From Massospora cicadina (lineage: Eukaryota; Entomophthoromycota; Entomophthoromycetes; Entomophthorales; Entomophthoraceae): DNA of 64,000 nt. The DNA lies in assembly GCA_022478985.1 (NCBI GenBank), contig JAKSZP010012206.1:24421-88420 (forward strand), in the 5' to 3' direction. Below are positions 1 to 10,979 of the stretch, piece by piece. The translations under genes and the position numbers were made by a program. The notes beneath the pieces are model-generated. The model had not been told where the DNA came from. It was given only the letters and a program-made list of their open reading frames with translations, and searched no databases. Numbering within the stretch: position 1 is the first letter of the stretch; the number at the start of each line of letters is the position of its first letter.

Positions 1-190
1 TTCAGTAGTCTATTACTATGTGGTTGGTGCCGTCCTTCTCTTTTACAATTAGAACAGGCGAAGCCCACGGACTTTTTAAAGTTTGAGCATCCCTTGCTCT
101 AGCAGCTTTTCAATTTCCTCGGTAACAATCTCCTCAGCTGTCTCAATCATTATTTTAAAGATCTGATAGGAAGATGATCCCCAGTGTCCA
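1..190 (-). pseudogene. M1 reverse transcriptase N-terminal fragment
   Basis: The minus strand at the window edge encodes the start of a Ty3/gypsy RT: a Glu-rich helix followed by TLKSPWASPVLIVKEKDG, the usual S-P-W-A-S-P-(V/I)-x-x-V-x-K-K-D-G entry motif. The rest lies outside the window. Placed directly downstream of the dUTPase-like segment, as in P1 and M2. Confidence 0.75.
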
Positions 191-382
191 ATTGATGGAC
201 CATCCCCCGTGCATACCTTAAATCATGATTGTCAAAAGCAAAGATCTCTTTATATTTTGAAACAAAGCTTCCGCCTGATCTTTCTGGTCTTCCAATAACC
301 CCATTAAATTTCCACGTGGTATGACCACCATTATGCTGAGCTGCTGTTTGATAGTCAAATCAAAAACATCCAACAACCCAAA

Positions 383-650
383 CTAATAAACCTGGAGGAC
401 CTCCTCAAATGGGGTCAAGTGTAAATACGCCACTATTTGGTGCTGGAATATTTTCTCGGGTCCATTCTGGAGATTTGCTACCAAAACCTTGATCTCCCCA
501 TGTCCCAGGAGTATAATACCTGGAGCCACTTGAGGCCCAAGCTGCAATCGCTGATAGGACCCAATGACCTCCCCATAAAGCCTAGAAGGCACTTCCACAT
601 TTAACTCAGTTTTAGTTTTACTTGGTGTCCAGAGGGGAAAGACATAGGGC
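383..650 (-). pseudogene. M1 dUTPase-like segment between protease and RT
   Basis: The open stretch 383-598 gives VPSRLYGEVIGSYQ, then GIILLGHGEIKVLVANL, then an ending IFQHQIVAYL. Order and spacing match trimeric dUTPases: the VP-x-YG-x-I strand, the G-(I/V)-I-x-x-x-x-GEI-V hairpin of motif 3, and the closing G-x-x-(I/V)-A-x-L strand. The catalytic Asp and Tyr of motif 3 (normally GVIDxDYxGE) are absent, so the copy is probably inactive or structural. The same segment occurs in P1 (7,040-7,260) and M2 (18,230-18,470). Confidence 0.6.
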
Positions 651-829
651 CAGCGGCTCTAAACGGTAGTCCTATATATTCATATATTTGATGGGAAGGG
701 CCTGGGTCTTGGCCTTAAGTCTACGGTAGTGAACCAAAACCACCCCATCACTATAAGCAAGGTTGATATGACCTAAGTGCACCGAGTTTTTTGGCACTTT
801 TCTGGAGGTGTAATAAATTAGAATTTGTT

Positions 830-1260
830 GCCCCAAATCATGAAGGTCTCCCCCATCATAGTAATGACAGCACTATAATGTCGCATAAAAGTGGTTCCAA
901 TCAACGGGTTGTAATTGCTGTTTGGTAGCACTAATGCTGGAGCTGTAATAACAATTGATTCAACTTCAAAGGAAGTGCACTGTAAGCTCCCTCAGAGATC
1001 GTATTTCCTGCTACAGTGTTCCCATACACCCTTTGATGTTACACATCAGGTTCAAATGTTAACTTTGCCACCAGCTTTGTGGAAACTATGTTAACTGGAG
1101 GCCCATATCTTTTATAGCACAAACTCGGGTTTATGCTACAACAATGTCACAGTAGGTGCACTCTAAGTAAGATGAATGTTGATTGTTTACAACATGGACA
1201 TTCAGAGGATCGCTTTTTCCAAGGAAGCTCATAATACCCTCACTGAATTAGGGTACCCTT
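830..1260 (-). pseudogene. M1 aspartic protease segment, broken
   Basis: The minus strand near 1,077-1,110 encodes GPPVNIVS, aligned with the active-site loop of M2 (DTGAPVSIV near 18,950) and P1. The catalytic Asp of D-T-G is changed in M1, so the protease would be dead. The residues after it match M2 and P1, including a YN(D/Y)-type block near 900 and the linker conserved among the family copies. Identification rests on family alignment rather than on an intact motif. Confidence 0.65.
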
Positions 1261-1269
1261 TAACAATAG

Positions 1270-2557
1270 CGTCCTTTGGGAAGGCAACGTCAGCTCTTCT
1301 CAGGGAAAACGCATCTGCAAACAGTTCCAGTTTGTCTGAAGAAATTTTCTAAACATTTGACATGCGTATGGTTTTGGGTGCCTTAGAGATCCTTTGTCTG
1401 CCATGTCCTTGGCTTGTGTTTGTGTCAGTACATTTATTCCCCACCAGCTGCTGATTTAGGAATGATTTATCTCACTGGGAGGCTTCTGCTGCATATACTT
1501 TAATAGATTTAGGTGGGACGTTTGAATTTGGGATAATGGAGGTAGAGAGTCCCATCTCTACTCCGCTCTGACTTTTCCCTTGGTCCCATCGATCCTGATG
1601 TATGTAATGGACCCGTCAATTGGAGCAACCTCGTTTCAGGTGCCCTGGGCGACCACATCTGAAACAATTTACCCCATAGGGCCTGCGTCCTTAAATATTA
1701 TAAGTTGGTTCACATGGGAAGTTGTATGGAAGGTACTCAGCGTAAACAGGACCAGGGTGATAGAATGACTGATGACGGTCAGCGTAATTAGGCCCAGGGG
1801 TAGTAGTTAGACCATGGACATTAAGCAGGTATGGGGTGGACGTTTAACTGCTGGGGGTAACTCGGCAATATATGAACTGAACAGGCGATTTACCCCAAAT
1901 AAGATGGTTTAGCGATGATAGTGGAAGGGTTACACTCTGTATTGGGTGACGGGAAATTTGCTGATATACAATGCAAGAACTAAACAATTTTAAGCAAGGG
2001 TAAGTCTTCATTTAACATTAGGGTTATGACATTGTACAGCTCGTGGTATGGCTTTATGGCGGTGTTCATTGCAATGTACATGTCAGATTCAGTAAAATAC
2101 CTGCCCAATTAACACGTGAACTTATGCCATGAATCAATCAGAAAACTTGGTGAAAGTCTCATTACGCTGAAACCCAATGGTCAAGAATTTAATCTTCTGC
2201 TATGACATCTTTTCAGTACCCCCAAACAACTGCAACATGGTATCCTTCACTTCTCAGTATGAAAAGGAACTGTTTTGAAGTTAACAGGTGACTTAATCAG
2301 AAATTCCAACGTCCAAGGTGAATATACAGCTTCACTTTCTTCCAGTCAGAAGCTCCTTCTGTTGCAAACTTGAATCATTTAAAGAACCCATGAATATTCA
2401 CATCACAATCAGATTAAGGCAACTTATCACTACAAACCTCCTGAAGAAGCTTATCCTGCCTTTTGAGCACAGCTTCTAAGGCAAGTATAAGTTGCTCGAA
2501 TTTGACTGGTATAGTATGACATGAAAATCCCCTGTCCATGCAAGCCTGATGCGCCAT
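1270..2557 (-). pseudogene. M1 gag (capsid and CCHC nucleocapsid), broken
   Basis: Likely start is the minus-strand ATG at 2,557, giving a protein beginning MAHQAC; P1 and M2 begin MSHQAC and MLHQAC at the same place, followed by a similar helical stretch ending KRQDKLLQE. Near 1,623-1,667 a retroviral-type zinc knuckle is visible, CFRCGRPGHLKRGC (C-x2-C-x4-H-x4-C), with all four metal ligands kept. Gag would form the particle and bind the element RNA. Stops and frameshifts break the frame, so a functional protein is not expected. Confidence 0.75.
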
Positions 2558-2599
2558 GGCTAGCGGCTGGTGATTTATTTGTGTAATTGATTAATGGGC

Positions 2600-2617
2600 C
2601 CCCTGTTGTGAGCACCA
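2600..2617 (-). promoter_or_regulatory. M1 primer-binding site
   Basis: On the minus strand this reads TGGTGCTCACAACAGGG, directly after the LTR. Near-identical sites follow the LTRs of P1 (4,551), M2 (about 20,951) and E3a (41,109). The leading TGG is what pairing with a tRNA 3' CCA requires. The primer tRNA is not identified. Confidence 0.65.
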
Positions 2618-2618
2618 C

Positions 2619-3184
2619 TGTTGAAAATTCGGCGGTATCTTGGATATATGCCAAAGGGGTTTTGTGCAGGGTTAAGCCCAAAGAGAAATAGGACCAACAA
2701 TATGACAATTGTTGACCTCAAAATAAATTAATAACCTCTTAACAAAAACTAGAGCAACTTCTCTGAGAACTTTTCTATTTAATTTTAATACATACTGAGG
2801 ATTCTCACTGTTCCGCTTGCTCTAAACTATCAACAATCCTCCTATTTCAGTCTACTCATCTTGTGACATCTCAGCAACTTCAATCTATACTAACCATTTT
2901 GCTTAATAATTCGGTCTGCCACATCTCATTGGTTCTGGCAGAGTTTACTATGTATTATATTCACATGCGCCTAGCTTAAGGCGATTTAGCAATTAAACAT
3001 CTTGCATTAACATCACCTAATTGCCTCATTTAGAAGCGATCCAATACCATCTTATCTAACCCAATATTGCCTCATCATAAGGTGCTCAAAAAGTGTAACT
3101 CAAATATAAAAAACTCAGAAGATTATACCTCATTCCGCCGTAAAAACTTAGGGCTTATCATCCAGTCATACTAGAATCTCATCA
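2619..3184 (-). repeat. M1 5' LTR
   Basis: About 566 bp. The left edge starts TGTTGAAAATTC, one base from the primer-binding site. The right edge is set by aligning the block near 3,150 (TTAGGGCTTATC..CCAGTCATA..AGAATC) to the same block in M2 (21,500-21,540) and M3 (53,370-53,411). Length agrees with M2 (569 bp) and M3 (581 bp). The right edge is uncertain by a few bases. Confidence 0.8.
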
Positions 3185-3993
3185 ATTGCTAAGAAATTTT
3201 GCACAGCCATGGTATAGTTATGTTCATGGCAGTTCAGGCTTCAACTGCAGTATGCCAATGGGTGCTCCTCCCCTCATCATCTTTTTGGGATAAGACCGCC
3301 ACTACAGCAGAAAGGGAAGCATCCGTCTTGACAATGAACTCTTTATCAAAGTTTGGATAGCATAGCACTGGCAAAATGATCAGTGCCGTCTGAAGTGTGT
3401 CAAAGGAGCATTGATGGCGTTCCATCCATTCAAACACAACTTACTATTTCAAAAACTCAAATAGCTCCCCAAAACAACTGAAGTTAGGGATGAAGCGATG
3501 GTTTTAGCCAACCATTCCCAAAAATACCTGTATGTCGCACTCACTGTTTGGCGTAGTCATTTTTTGGATAGCCTCCACCTTGGCCAGCTGTGGTTTCAGC
3601 CCCTTCGAGTCTACCACAAAGCCCAGGTAATCCAGCTGGTTTTTGAAGAAGTGACATTTATGAGGCTCAATATTGATGTTTGTCCCAGCAAGCCAGCAGA
3701 ATACCTCTTCTAGATGGTCAAGGTGCCTAGAAAAGGTTTGAGAGAAGACATTGATTTAACCAAGGTACACAAGGAAGCATAACAGCTTCAGGTCATCAAG
3801 GATATTGCCCATGGCTCATTGGAATATAGCAAGTGCGTTACATAGCCCTTGAGGCATATGTGTCAGTTGGAACAGCCCTTGGATGTGATTACAGTGCATT
3901 TCTTCTCTTCCGCCATGGGCAACTCAGTTTGCCAATAGCCTGATATCAAATCCATTGCCAAGAAATAGCGATCTCCTCCCAACCAATCAAAGG
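3185..3993 (-). mobile_element. M2 left fragment: RT palm and RNase H
   Basis: Remaining 3' part of M2 between the LTR of M1 and the 5' LTR of P1. Near 3,900-3,985 the minus strand encodes GGDRYFLAMDLISGYWQ, the RT motif with the first catalytic Asp. From 3,437 down to 3,234 it encodes CYPNFDKEFIVKTDAS followed by VLSQKD, the usual start of gypsy RNase H. It continues the RT that begins at 17,802-17,900 on the other side of P1. M1 ends it inside RNase H. Several stops are present. Confidence 0.8.
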
Positions 3994-4549
3994 TGTTAGG
4001 ATTCTAATATTACAGTATGATAAGCCCTGAAGAGCTATGCCAGATTGGTGAGAATCCGTCAACTAGGATAGTTATTTATGAATATTCTAGCGTCTTGAAA
4101 TGAGGCAATATTGGAAGGTATCATATTATTATTATTAACTTGCCTAATATAAGGTGATAAGACAATGTAAACATTTGATGAATAATATATAAATTTACCT
4201 CAACTAAGGCAATAGAGAATTGAAGAATAGCATCCCAAAATCATTGAATATTGGAGGAACAAGATAGTCTAAGATAAGGGAATGGTATCATCCAAAGTCT
4301 TTTATTTATAAGTGTTATGGGGCAATTGAAAGGGTAGATTGTTAAGAGCTTTGAAGAGAGTTAGGAACTGAAGAACTACTGTATTTATTAGATAGATAAA
4401 CTGTTGTCAGGGCAATAGCTCATATCTTAATATATTTTCAAGTGTGTTTGGAGGACCATTGATCACCATATTGTCCATTCAATGTTCAGTGGGTTCAACC
4501 TGTGCAACCTTTACAGAATATTCCAACGATATCAATCAAAATTATAACA
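3994..4549 (+). repeat. P1 5' LTR
   Basis: 556 bp from TGTTAGGATTC to TTATAACA, one base before the primer site. Aligns with 17,247-17,801: shared blocks include AAGCCCTGAAGAGCTATG, GAAATGAGGCAATATTGG, GGCAATAGAGAATTGAAGAA and TGAAAGGGTA. The two LTRs differ at many sites, so the insertion is old. Confidence 0.8.
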
Positions 4550-4550
4550 G

Positions 4551-4568
4551 TGGTGCTCACTACAGGGG
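4551..4568 (+). promoter_or_regulatory. P1 primer-binding site
   Basis: TGGTGCTCACTACAGGGG, one base after the LTR. Identical to the site of E3a at 41,109 although the LTRs of the two elements are unrelated; this argues for a shared tRNA primer. Confidence 0.7.
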
Positions 4569-4614
4569 GACCATTTATCAACCAATGAAAATTAAAAATC
4601 TCCAGTCGCCGGCC

Positions 4615-6110
4615 ATGTCACATCAGGCTTGCTTTATTGGGGAATTTTCACAAAGCACTGCACCAGCCAAATACAAGGAACTCAAACTTACTTTAGATGC
4701 GGTGCTCAAAAAACAGGATGAACTCCTTCAAGCATGGAATGATGTTATGCACCAACTTGACAGAACGTTTAGCCAAATAAAAATTTTGGGACAACAAAAC
4801 ATGCAACTCGCTAATTACTTAGATGGCACTACCAAATGACTGAACGCCGCAGAGCAGTAATTGAAAGGTACCTCCTAGACCTCTCATTGGGAAGAGGAAG
4901 AAAGACAAAGGGCTGCTCAGGGAAAACTAAATGATTATGAATATGATGCTGGCAGGAGCTACTACACCCAGGAGTGAAGCTCTGGATATGGTTATGAATT
5001 AAAGAGCCAATTCCCTCATGTGATGGCAGTGTTGTCCACCGCAGAGACCCACGCTACCTCCAAAGAAGTGGACGTCCCAACCTCTGCTGGACCAGCTCCT
5101 CATTAAGAAACTGCTTATGTGTCTCGACCCATTAATCAGTATGCCCCAAAAAGTCGCATCTATGAGCAGGATGAGGAGGTCTATATCAAGAAGCTGCCTC
5201 CGTTTAATTGCAATGGGAATATCCACGGCTTCTTAAAATATTTTGAGTTTGCAGAGGAAGGCGCCTTAGATTAGCATAAAGCTAAATTTTTCTGATATCT
5301 GTCTTGGATGTTAAAAGTGCCAATAAAAGTCACCTGCTACCTTCCAAGAAGCTCTGTTACTTACCAAGAAGTGAAGAATACCATGCTGCACTTGTTCAGG
5401 GGTACCTCTATAATGTCGCAGTAAAAGGCGGAGTTTTTGACTATTGGGCTCCACCATAATGAGACCCTTACAGCATTTGCTGACCAATTTATGGCAGAAG
5501 CTCATGTGCTAATTGGAAAGTGTTTTAGCTGAAGCTGACGTGTGCATCACAATGACCTCTGCGGTGAATCCATAACATGAGCTCCACAATGTCATTTCTC
5601 TGATTTTAGTAGATGTTCCCCTGCTCAAAATAGTTTAGTTCTTGCGCCATATATCCACTGACTTCCCTCTACCCAATAAAGAGCGAAAGCATACTGCCAC
5701 AACCAGACCCTCTTATTTTGGGGAATACTCTTGCCCTACCACATTCCTCCTAATAGCCCCTAGCCTAATTATAATCTTGCACTTTGTCCTTGGCCGAATT
5801 ACTCCCAACAGTTTGACTTCTGCCCTGATCCTGTTTATAAAAATTGTCAGCAAACCAACTACTAACTTGGACCTAATCACGCTGAACGTCAGCAATTGTC
5901 CTACTGACCTATCCCTGGTTACGCCATATGCTAACAAAAATATTGGCCTGGACCTTCTTATGAGAACCAAGAGGTGGCTACTATGGGGTTAGTTGCTTTG
6001 AATGTGGTCGCCATGGACACCTGGTATGGGGCTGCCCTAATTATCATGTTCACTACTTGCAACAGGATCAATACTACCAGGGTAAAGATGGAGCGGAGTA
6101 GATATGGGAC
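4615..6110 (+). pseudogene. P1 gag, broken
   Basis: The ATG at 4,615 opens MSHQACFIGEFSQS, and the frame stays open to 4,839 through a coiled-coil-like stretch (LKLTLDAVLKKQDELLQ). The capsid part near 5,040-5,560 is broken by stops. A zinc knuckle CFECGRHGHLVWGC is intact near 5,994-6,045. The open frame begins upstream at 4,444 inside the LTR, but the 4,615 start is preferred because M1 and M2 start at the equivalent residue. Confidence 0.75.
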
Positions 6111-6499
6111 TAAATACCTCTGCTATCCCAATCCTGAACGTCCCACCTGAATCAATTGGAGTATTTCAGCAGAAGTCTCTCAATACATTGACGGGATTTT
6201 ATACCAGCAACCAGTTGGAGGAGTGAATGTATTGACGTGATTGCAAGCCAAGGCTACCGTGGATGAAGGACCTCAAGAGCAACCAAAGCCATACGCCTGC
6301 CAAATGTATGATAAAGCTTCTTCAAACAAGCTGATCCAACCGCAGATGCGCCAACCCTGAAAGGAGTAAACGTCGCCCTTCTAGTAGACACCATTGTTAA
6401 AACATACCCCAAAGTTGGTGAGGGGATGAGTTTTCTTGGGAAAAGAGATCCTGTAAATGTCCACATATTAAACAGTGGATATTCTTCTTATTTTGAGTG

Positions 6500-6800
6500 T
6501 ACGTACTGTGATATTTTTGTAGCAAAAATAGAGATTGCGCTATAATAGGTACAGGTGCTCCGGTCAACATAGTTTCTATTAAGTTGACGGCAAAGTTGAC
6601 GTTAAATCCTGATGTGGAACATCAAATGGTGTACGGGACCATGGAGTGGTAGACACGGTCTCAGAGGGAGCGTACAGCACATTACCTTTGCAGTATGGGT
6701 CCATTGTCATTGTAGCTCCAGCAATAGTGCTACCCAACAGTAACTACAACCTGATAATTATAACTGCTTTTCTGCAATAATTTGGGGCTGTTGTTAATAT
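6500..6800 (+). pseudogene. P1 aspartic protease segment
   Basis: Near 6,540-6,575 the plus strand encodes GTGAPVNIV, where M2 has DTGAPVSIV, so the catalytic Asp is changed to Gly. Downstream (6,799-6,950) is the family linker with PKDLVHMGHIS. Inactive by loss of the catalytic residue. Confidence 0.65.
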
Positions 6801-7039
6801 GATGGAGGAGATTTTCGAAATTTTGGGGCAGCAAACTATAATTTACTTTACCTCTAGTGGAGTGCCAAAGGATCTGGTGCACATGGGCCATATTAGTCTT
6901 GCATATAGTGATGGTTTGATCTCAGTTTGCTATTATCAACTAAAAGTAAGACTTGGCCCCTTCCACAGCAGATATACAAATATCAAGGGCTATCTCTCTG
7001 AACTACGGGGCCTATATCTATTCCTTCCAGACACCAAGT

Positions 7040-7260
7040 CATGGTGAACTCTGAGTTAAAGGTGGAAGTGCAAGCCAGTTTTTTATGGGGAGGTAATTTG
7101 GCACTATCAGAAAACGCGGCTTGAGCCTCATGTGGCTCTAGGGATTATACTCCCAGGCATGGAGAGATCAAGGTTTTGTTAGCAAATCTCCATAACGAAC
7201 CAATGTAAATTTGTCAACACCAAATAGTGGCATATTTACCCTTAACCTCAATTGATGAGA
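7040..7260 (+). pseudogene. P1 dUTPase-like segment
   Basis: Read across frames: a strand VNSELKVEV, then the yGEVI strand, then LGIILPG-GEIKVLLANL and a closing QHQIVAYLPL. This is the order of strands and turns in trimeric dUTPases from motif 2 to motif 4. The motif 3 Asp and Tyr are not present. Equivalent segments occur in M1 and M2, and a better conserved one in P2 (11,480-11,740). Confidence 0.55.
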
Positions 7261-7379
7261 TCATTCAGGGTCATTAGTTCGGTTATTTGGATAAATTTGG
7301 CCTAACCGTTGAGTTGCAGCCAGGCGTAATGACAGTAGTACCACATGAAAATTTAATATGGTTATTTGAAGAACAAAAA

Positions 7380-7837
7380 GACCAAGTGATAGCGCTATTT
7401 CACGAGTATAAGGAGATTTTTGCCATCAATGACCATAATTTAGGGTGTGCTTGAGGGGTGTTCCATCATTTAGACACTGTGGATCATCTTCCCATCAGAT
7501 ATCAACCAATCCGCCTTTTTAGGGCAGCTAAAGACGATGTTACTGAGGAAATTGACAAGTTGCTGGAGCAAGGGTTCGCTCAAACTGTCCAAGGGTCCCT
7601 GGGCTTCACCCAATCTGATTGAAAAAAAGAAAGACTACACCAACTGGGTGGTGACAGGATACTAAAAGCTCAAAAGAATTATAAAGAAGGGCTCATATCC
7701 CTTGCCTCAGATAGACAATGCATTGGATCAGTTAGGAGGAGCATGATACTTCTCAGCGATGGATTTGATATTGGGTTAATAGCAATTTGAATTGCCCATG
7801 GCAGAACAGGAGAAATGCGCTGTAATCACATCTGCAG
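7380..7837 (+). pseudogene. P1 RT, first part
   Basis: Begins with the pre-RT linker (VIALFHEYKEIFAINDHN) and VFHHLDTVDHLPIRYQPIR, the usual Ty3/gypsy lead-in, then IDKLLEQGF. It is cut at ATCTGCAGG by P2; the protein motif continues at 15,091 as GLFQLTRMPQG. Stops and frameshifts lie between. Confidence 0.8.
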
Positions 7838-8469
7838 GGCTTCCTACCCAAACTGCAGATTTGGATATGTTAGGTAATGGGAATTGATTTTGAACCAACC
7901 ACAAAGCCCAAACTTTTGTTGGGGGATAATCCTCAACAAAAGTCATAAGCTATTAAGGTCAGTGAACAATATCAATTTGACCCAAAAGCCCAAACTTCTG
8001 TCAGGCATCATACCCAATAAAATTTGACTATGATCAAAATTGGTAATCAACCCTGACTTATATGGCAAATCATGCTCCCTCAGAGCCACCCAATTTCAAT
8101 GGTTCAAACCCGAATAATGAGATGAGCTCTATCAGATTGGCCAAGTAATGGGGGATTGTACCAAATCCCTGATTTGTTTATCTATCAGATCTACGCTTGG
8201 GCGGCTTGGATTGTCCCCAAACAAACTCCCCAATTTCCCTTAAAAAGTGGGTATTGAATAATAACATTATGTTTTCTCTCACTTTTTTCAAATTTAAAAA
8301 AATTGTATTTATTTGGAATTTACTACACCAAACTCGATATCTGGATTAAACAAGACTTCTCAACAAAGAGAAGCAACCCAGGTAAACAACCAACACCCTT
8401 GAACTTCAGGTCTTATGTCCCTCAAACAACAACAGGATCCACGGTATCAACCCATGATTCCAATAAAAC
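7838..8469 (+). repeat. P2 5' LTR
   Basis: Aligns with 14,451-15,090: shared blocks include TTCCTACCCAAAC, AACCACAAAGCCCAAAC, TCAGGCATCATTCC-like, GATCAAAATTGGT and TATCTGGATTAAACAAGAC. Starts a few bases inside the full LTR. The 3' boundary is taken as the last alignable block (near 8,469) and could be about 20 bp off. Confidence 0.8.
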
Positions 8470-8796
8470 TGATGCTTCCTGCTAAGTAGCACCCCAAGTT
8501 TGTGGTGAAAATTATAAAAAAACAAACAACAAAAGAAAAAATGACAGCGTGAATCTGATTTGGAAAACACCTGAGATCATGAAACCGCCCATTTCAGGGA
8601 CTGGGTTATCAACATGAATGTCAGTGATACCACGCTCAACCGCAATATTCTCTTTATATCTTCTAAAGAAGTAACCATCCATGCTCCACATATCAGATAA
8701 TATAACATACACCTTTCCAATTTGCTGAATCCCTCCAGCTCCTCTTATCTGGGGCCTTCATCCCTGGGGCGGAGCTATTAGAAGAAGAGCTCATGC

Positions 8797-10627
8797 CATG
8801 CCTGCTCCTATGATAAACTTAGTCCAAAGTTCTTTGCTTAATATAGAACACGTTGGAGCTGGACGTATGGAACGCTATCTGCATCGATTTTTCCATCCCA
8901 CTTTATACCATTTACTTCAAGTAGCGGGGTTTCATCATCATGAATTACTCTTCCACTTGCAGCTATCAGAGACCATTCACTCACAGCTCATCCAGCTCTA
9001 TTAATATGCCTATCAGTTCAGCAATGAGAACTGAACCGCTATTGTGGAAAATCTGCTGTTTATTAATGAAATACAAGATGTGCTCACCAACTTGGATCAA
9101 GAAGTCATGAGTTTCATTTGAACAGAACTCACAACTTGTTTTAGTTAACTAGAGGTTGTTATCCATAATCAATTCATAGATTGTACCCATGAATTATGCT
9201 ACGATTATGATAACTTTATCACCTCTGTCAATGAACGCCTCCAGACCTTGGAGGAAATGATCTATGAATTAAGGGAAGGCCAGAATAATTTTTATAACTC
9301 CAGGTTTCAAGGAAGGCCTGGTGAGCGTGGACATCCCAGTTATGATGGACATAAAGGCGAGAAAGGACCCCCTAGTAATGATAGACAGGATGGTGAACGA
9401 GGACCTCCTGATCATGATGGACAGGATGGAGGAAGGGGACCCCTTGGCCCAGAGGTCCTCCGGGACCCAGTGGTGACCCTGAAATCCCTGATGAACGCCT
9501 CCAGGCATTAATATAACAATTAAAAAGCTTGATGTCCAATTAGGACGCATTGCCCAAGGAGCCCAACTTACTCAGGATGGAGTTACTTTCTCTTCCAAAG
9601 TTTCCTTACCTGTTCATCATGAATGCATTGGGACCTTGGACACCCTACCTGCTTTTGTATGTGGATTAAGCAAAGAGTGCTCACCACCAAACAACATCAA
9701 CTTGACCTCCAAGCTGATAATACTTCTTAAAAAACAAAGTATGCCAATTAAACCAACTTGTCGCCATAAAATAGGCTCTCAGTGCTTCCCACAAATGAGT
9801 AGATCTAATAGTTGATGCTCTTAAAGATCTATGGAGACAAGTAGATGCAATTCACCCTCATGAAAATTCCTGAGATACCGCCTCATCATAAGGTGAAAGT
9901 GCTGTCCCTGTATCATTTATGTAGTTTGGCCTCCAACCTCCCTCCCAAGTAATACATTAAAACCTTCATTCAAAGAAAATTATGTCCCTGGTGAGGGAAG
10001 TATCTTCTCTTTCTTATATTGCTATTAAAGCTCTATGGAGGAAGCGGCTGACCATAAATGACTCAAACACTTGACTAACTGCCTTAGCCGTATGTCTCAA
10101 GGCATTATGGTCCCTCATCTGATGCATTGTTATAATTGGACCAATGTCAAGACTGCTTTGCTTTGGGAATTTGGGAGCGACTTAAACTTAACCAACCAAA
10201 AACAAACCTTTATGGGTAAAAGCCTTAATTGAGGGGAAACTATCAGTGAATTCAACCCTCCGTTTTTACCTTAAAGCACAAACTCTAGTGTCAGGGAATC
10301 GTCTTACATTAGATGATGCCATTACTGCTTCATTTAAGGCATTTAAACATATTCCTAAGATCTTACTTTATCTTAAAGCGGTGAAGTTTAACTTAACGTC
10401 CCATCATCCATATTAAAGAAGCTATATTGGAAATTCCGGCTGAACTACTTAAACCCGTCAGGCCACCTTGTTTTAACATCAACAAGCCCCAGTCCCAAGT
10501 AATGGCCATTACTTCCCCTGATTCGCCTACACTTGAATTATATTGCTCTCATTGCAGAAGAAATAATCACATTGTAGATGACTGCCGCATACTTCAATGT
10601 AAGTTAGCAAAAGATCAGTCAGTATAG
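8797..10627 (+). pseudogene. P2 gag with Gly-X-Y repeat and CCHC knuckle
   Basis: Broken Gag. The long N-terminal part (8,797-9,260) is rich in helical, acidic residues (LEEMIYELREG). Residues encoded at 9,300-9,465 form a hydrophilic Gly-X-Y tract (GRPGERGHP, GEKGPPSND, GERGPPDHD). A second, capsid-like region lies at 10,020-10,400. The zinc knuckle YCSHCRRNNHIVDDC at 10,540-10,585 keeps the C-x2-C-x4-H-x4-C ligands. 10,633-10,863 is a short open linker of unknown role before the protease. Confidence 0.7.
9330..9465 (+). repeat. 36-bp tandem repeat encoding a 12-residue Gly-rich unit in P2 Gag
   Basis: Three to four imperfect units read GHPSYDGHKGEK, GPPSNDRQDGER, GPPDHDGQDGGR and GPLGPEV. 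By eye, about 11 of 14 triplets begin with Gly, so the phase is collagen-like Gly-X-Y with a regular imperfection in the second triplet. The repeat sits between the N-terminal and capsid-like parts of Gag. Confidence 0.75.
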
Positions 10628-10979
10628 GGCAAGTGGCTCCCTATGATGAGATAAAACAAATGCCTCAAAACCCTTATTCTAGTTCTAGCGGTAACACCAG
10701 TACTTCTGGTTGTTTTGTGTTAGCTGCCCCATCAGAAGTTGAAATCCCTCTGTCTATTCAAGGGAATAAAGACCTCCAGTATTCTTACTTTTATGTTGGT
10801 CAATTACTCAAACAAAACTTTGGTGATCAGCTCTTCTATAAAAAGCCAAGCATTGGCAGATAAAACTTTTAAATGTATTGAAAAACCCTGATCTTGGCCA
10901 CAGGAGAGTCCTCCGGTTGCTTCACTGAAAATCCCTAATGACAGCCTATTAGCTATCAACCCCCAATTTAGATTGTCAG

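Larger units (their letters stand above)
1..3184 (-). mobile_element. M1: Ty3/gypsy retrotransposon, 5' part, M/P1 family
   Basis: Minus-strand LTR element that runs off the left edge. Reading from right to left it holds a 5' LTR, a primer-binding site, gag with a CCHC knuckle, a protease segment, a dUTPase-like segment and the first residues of reverse transcriptase (RT). Its LTR, primer site and Gag start match M2 and P1, so the three are copies of one family. M1 interrupts the RNase H region of M2 at about 3,185. Frames are broken throughout, so it is a decayed copy. Family assignment is firm; the left end is not in the window, so its own target duplication cannot be tested. Confidence 0.85.

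Noticed and set aside
5713..5970. Minus-strand ORF of 85 codons opposite P1 gag
   Set aside because: Shadow of the P1 gag region; no motif and no support from M1 or M2.
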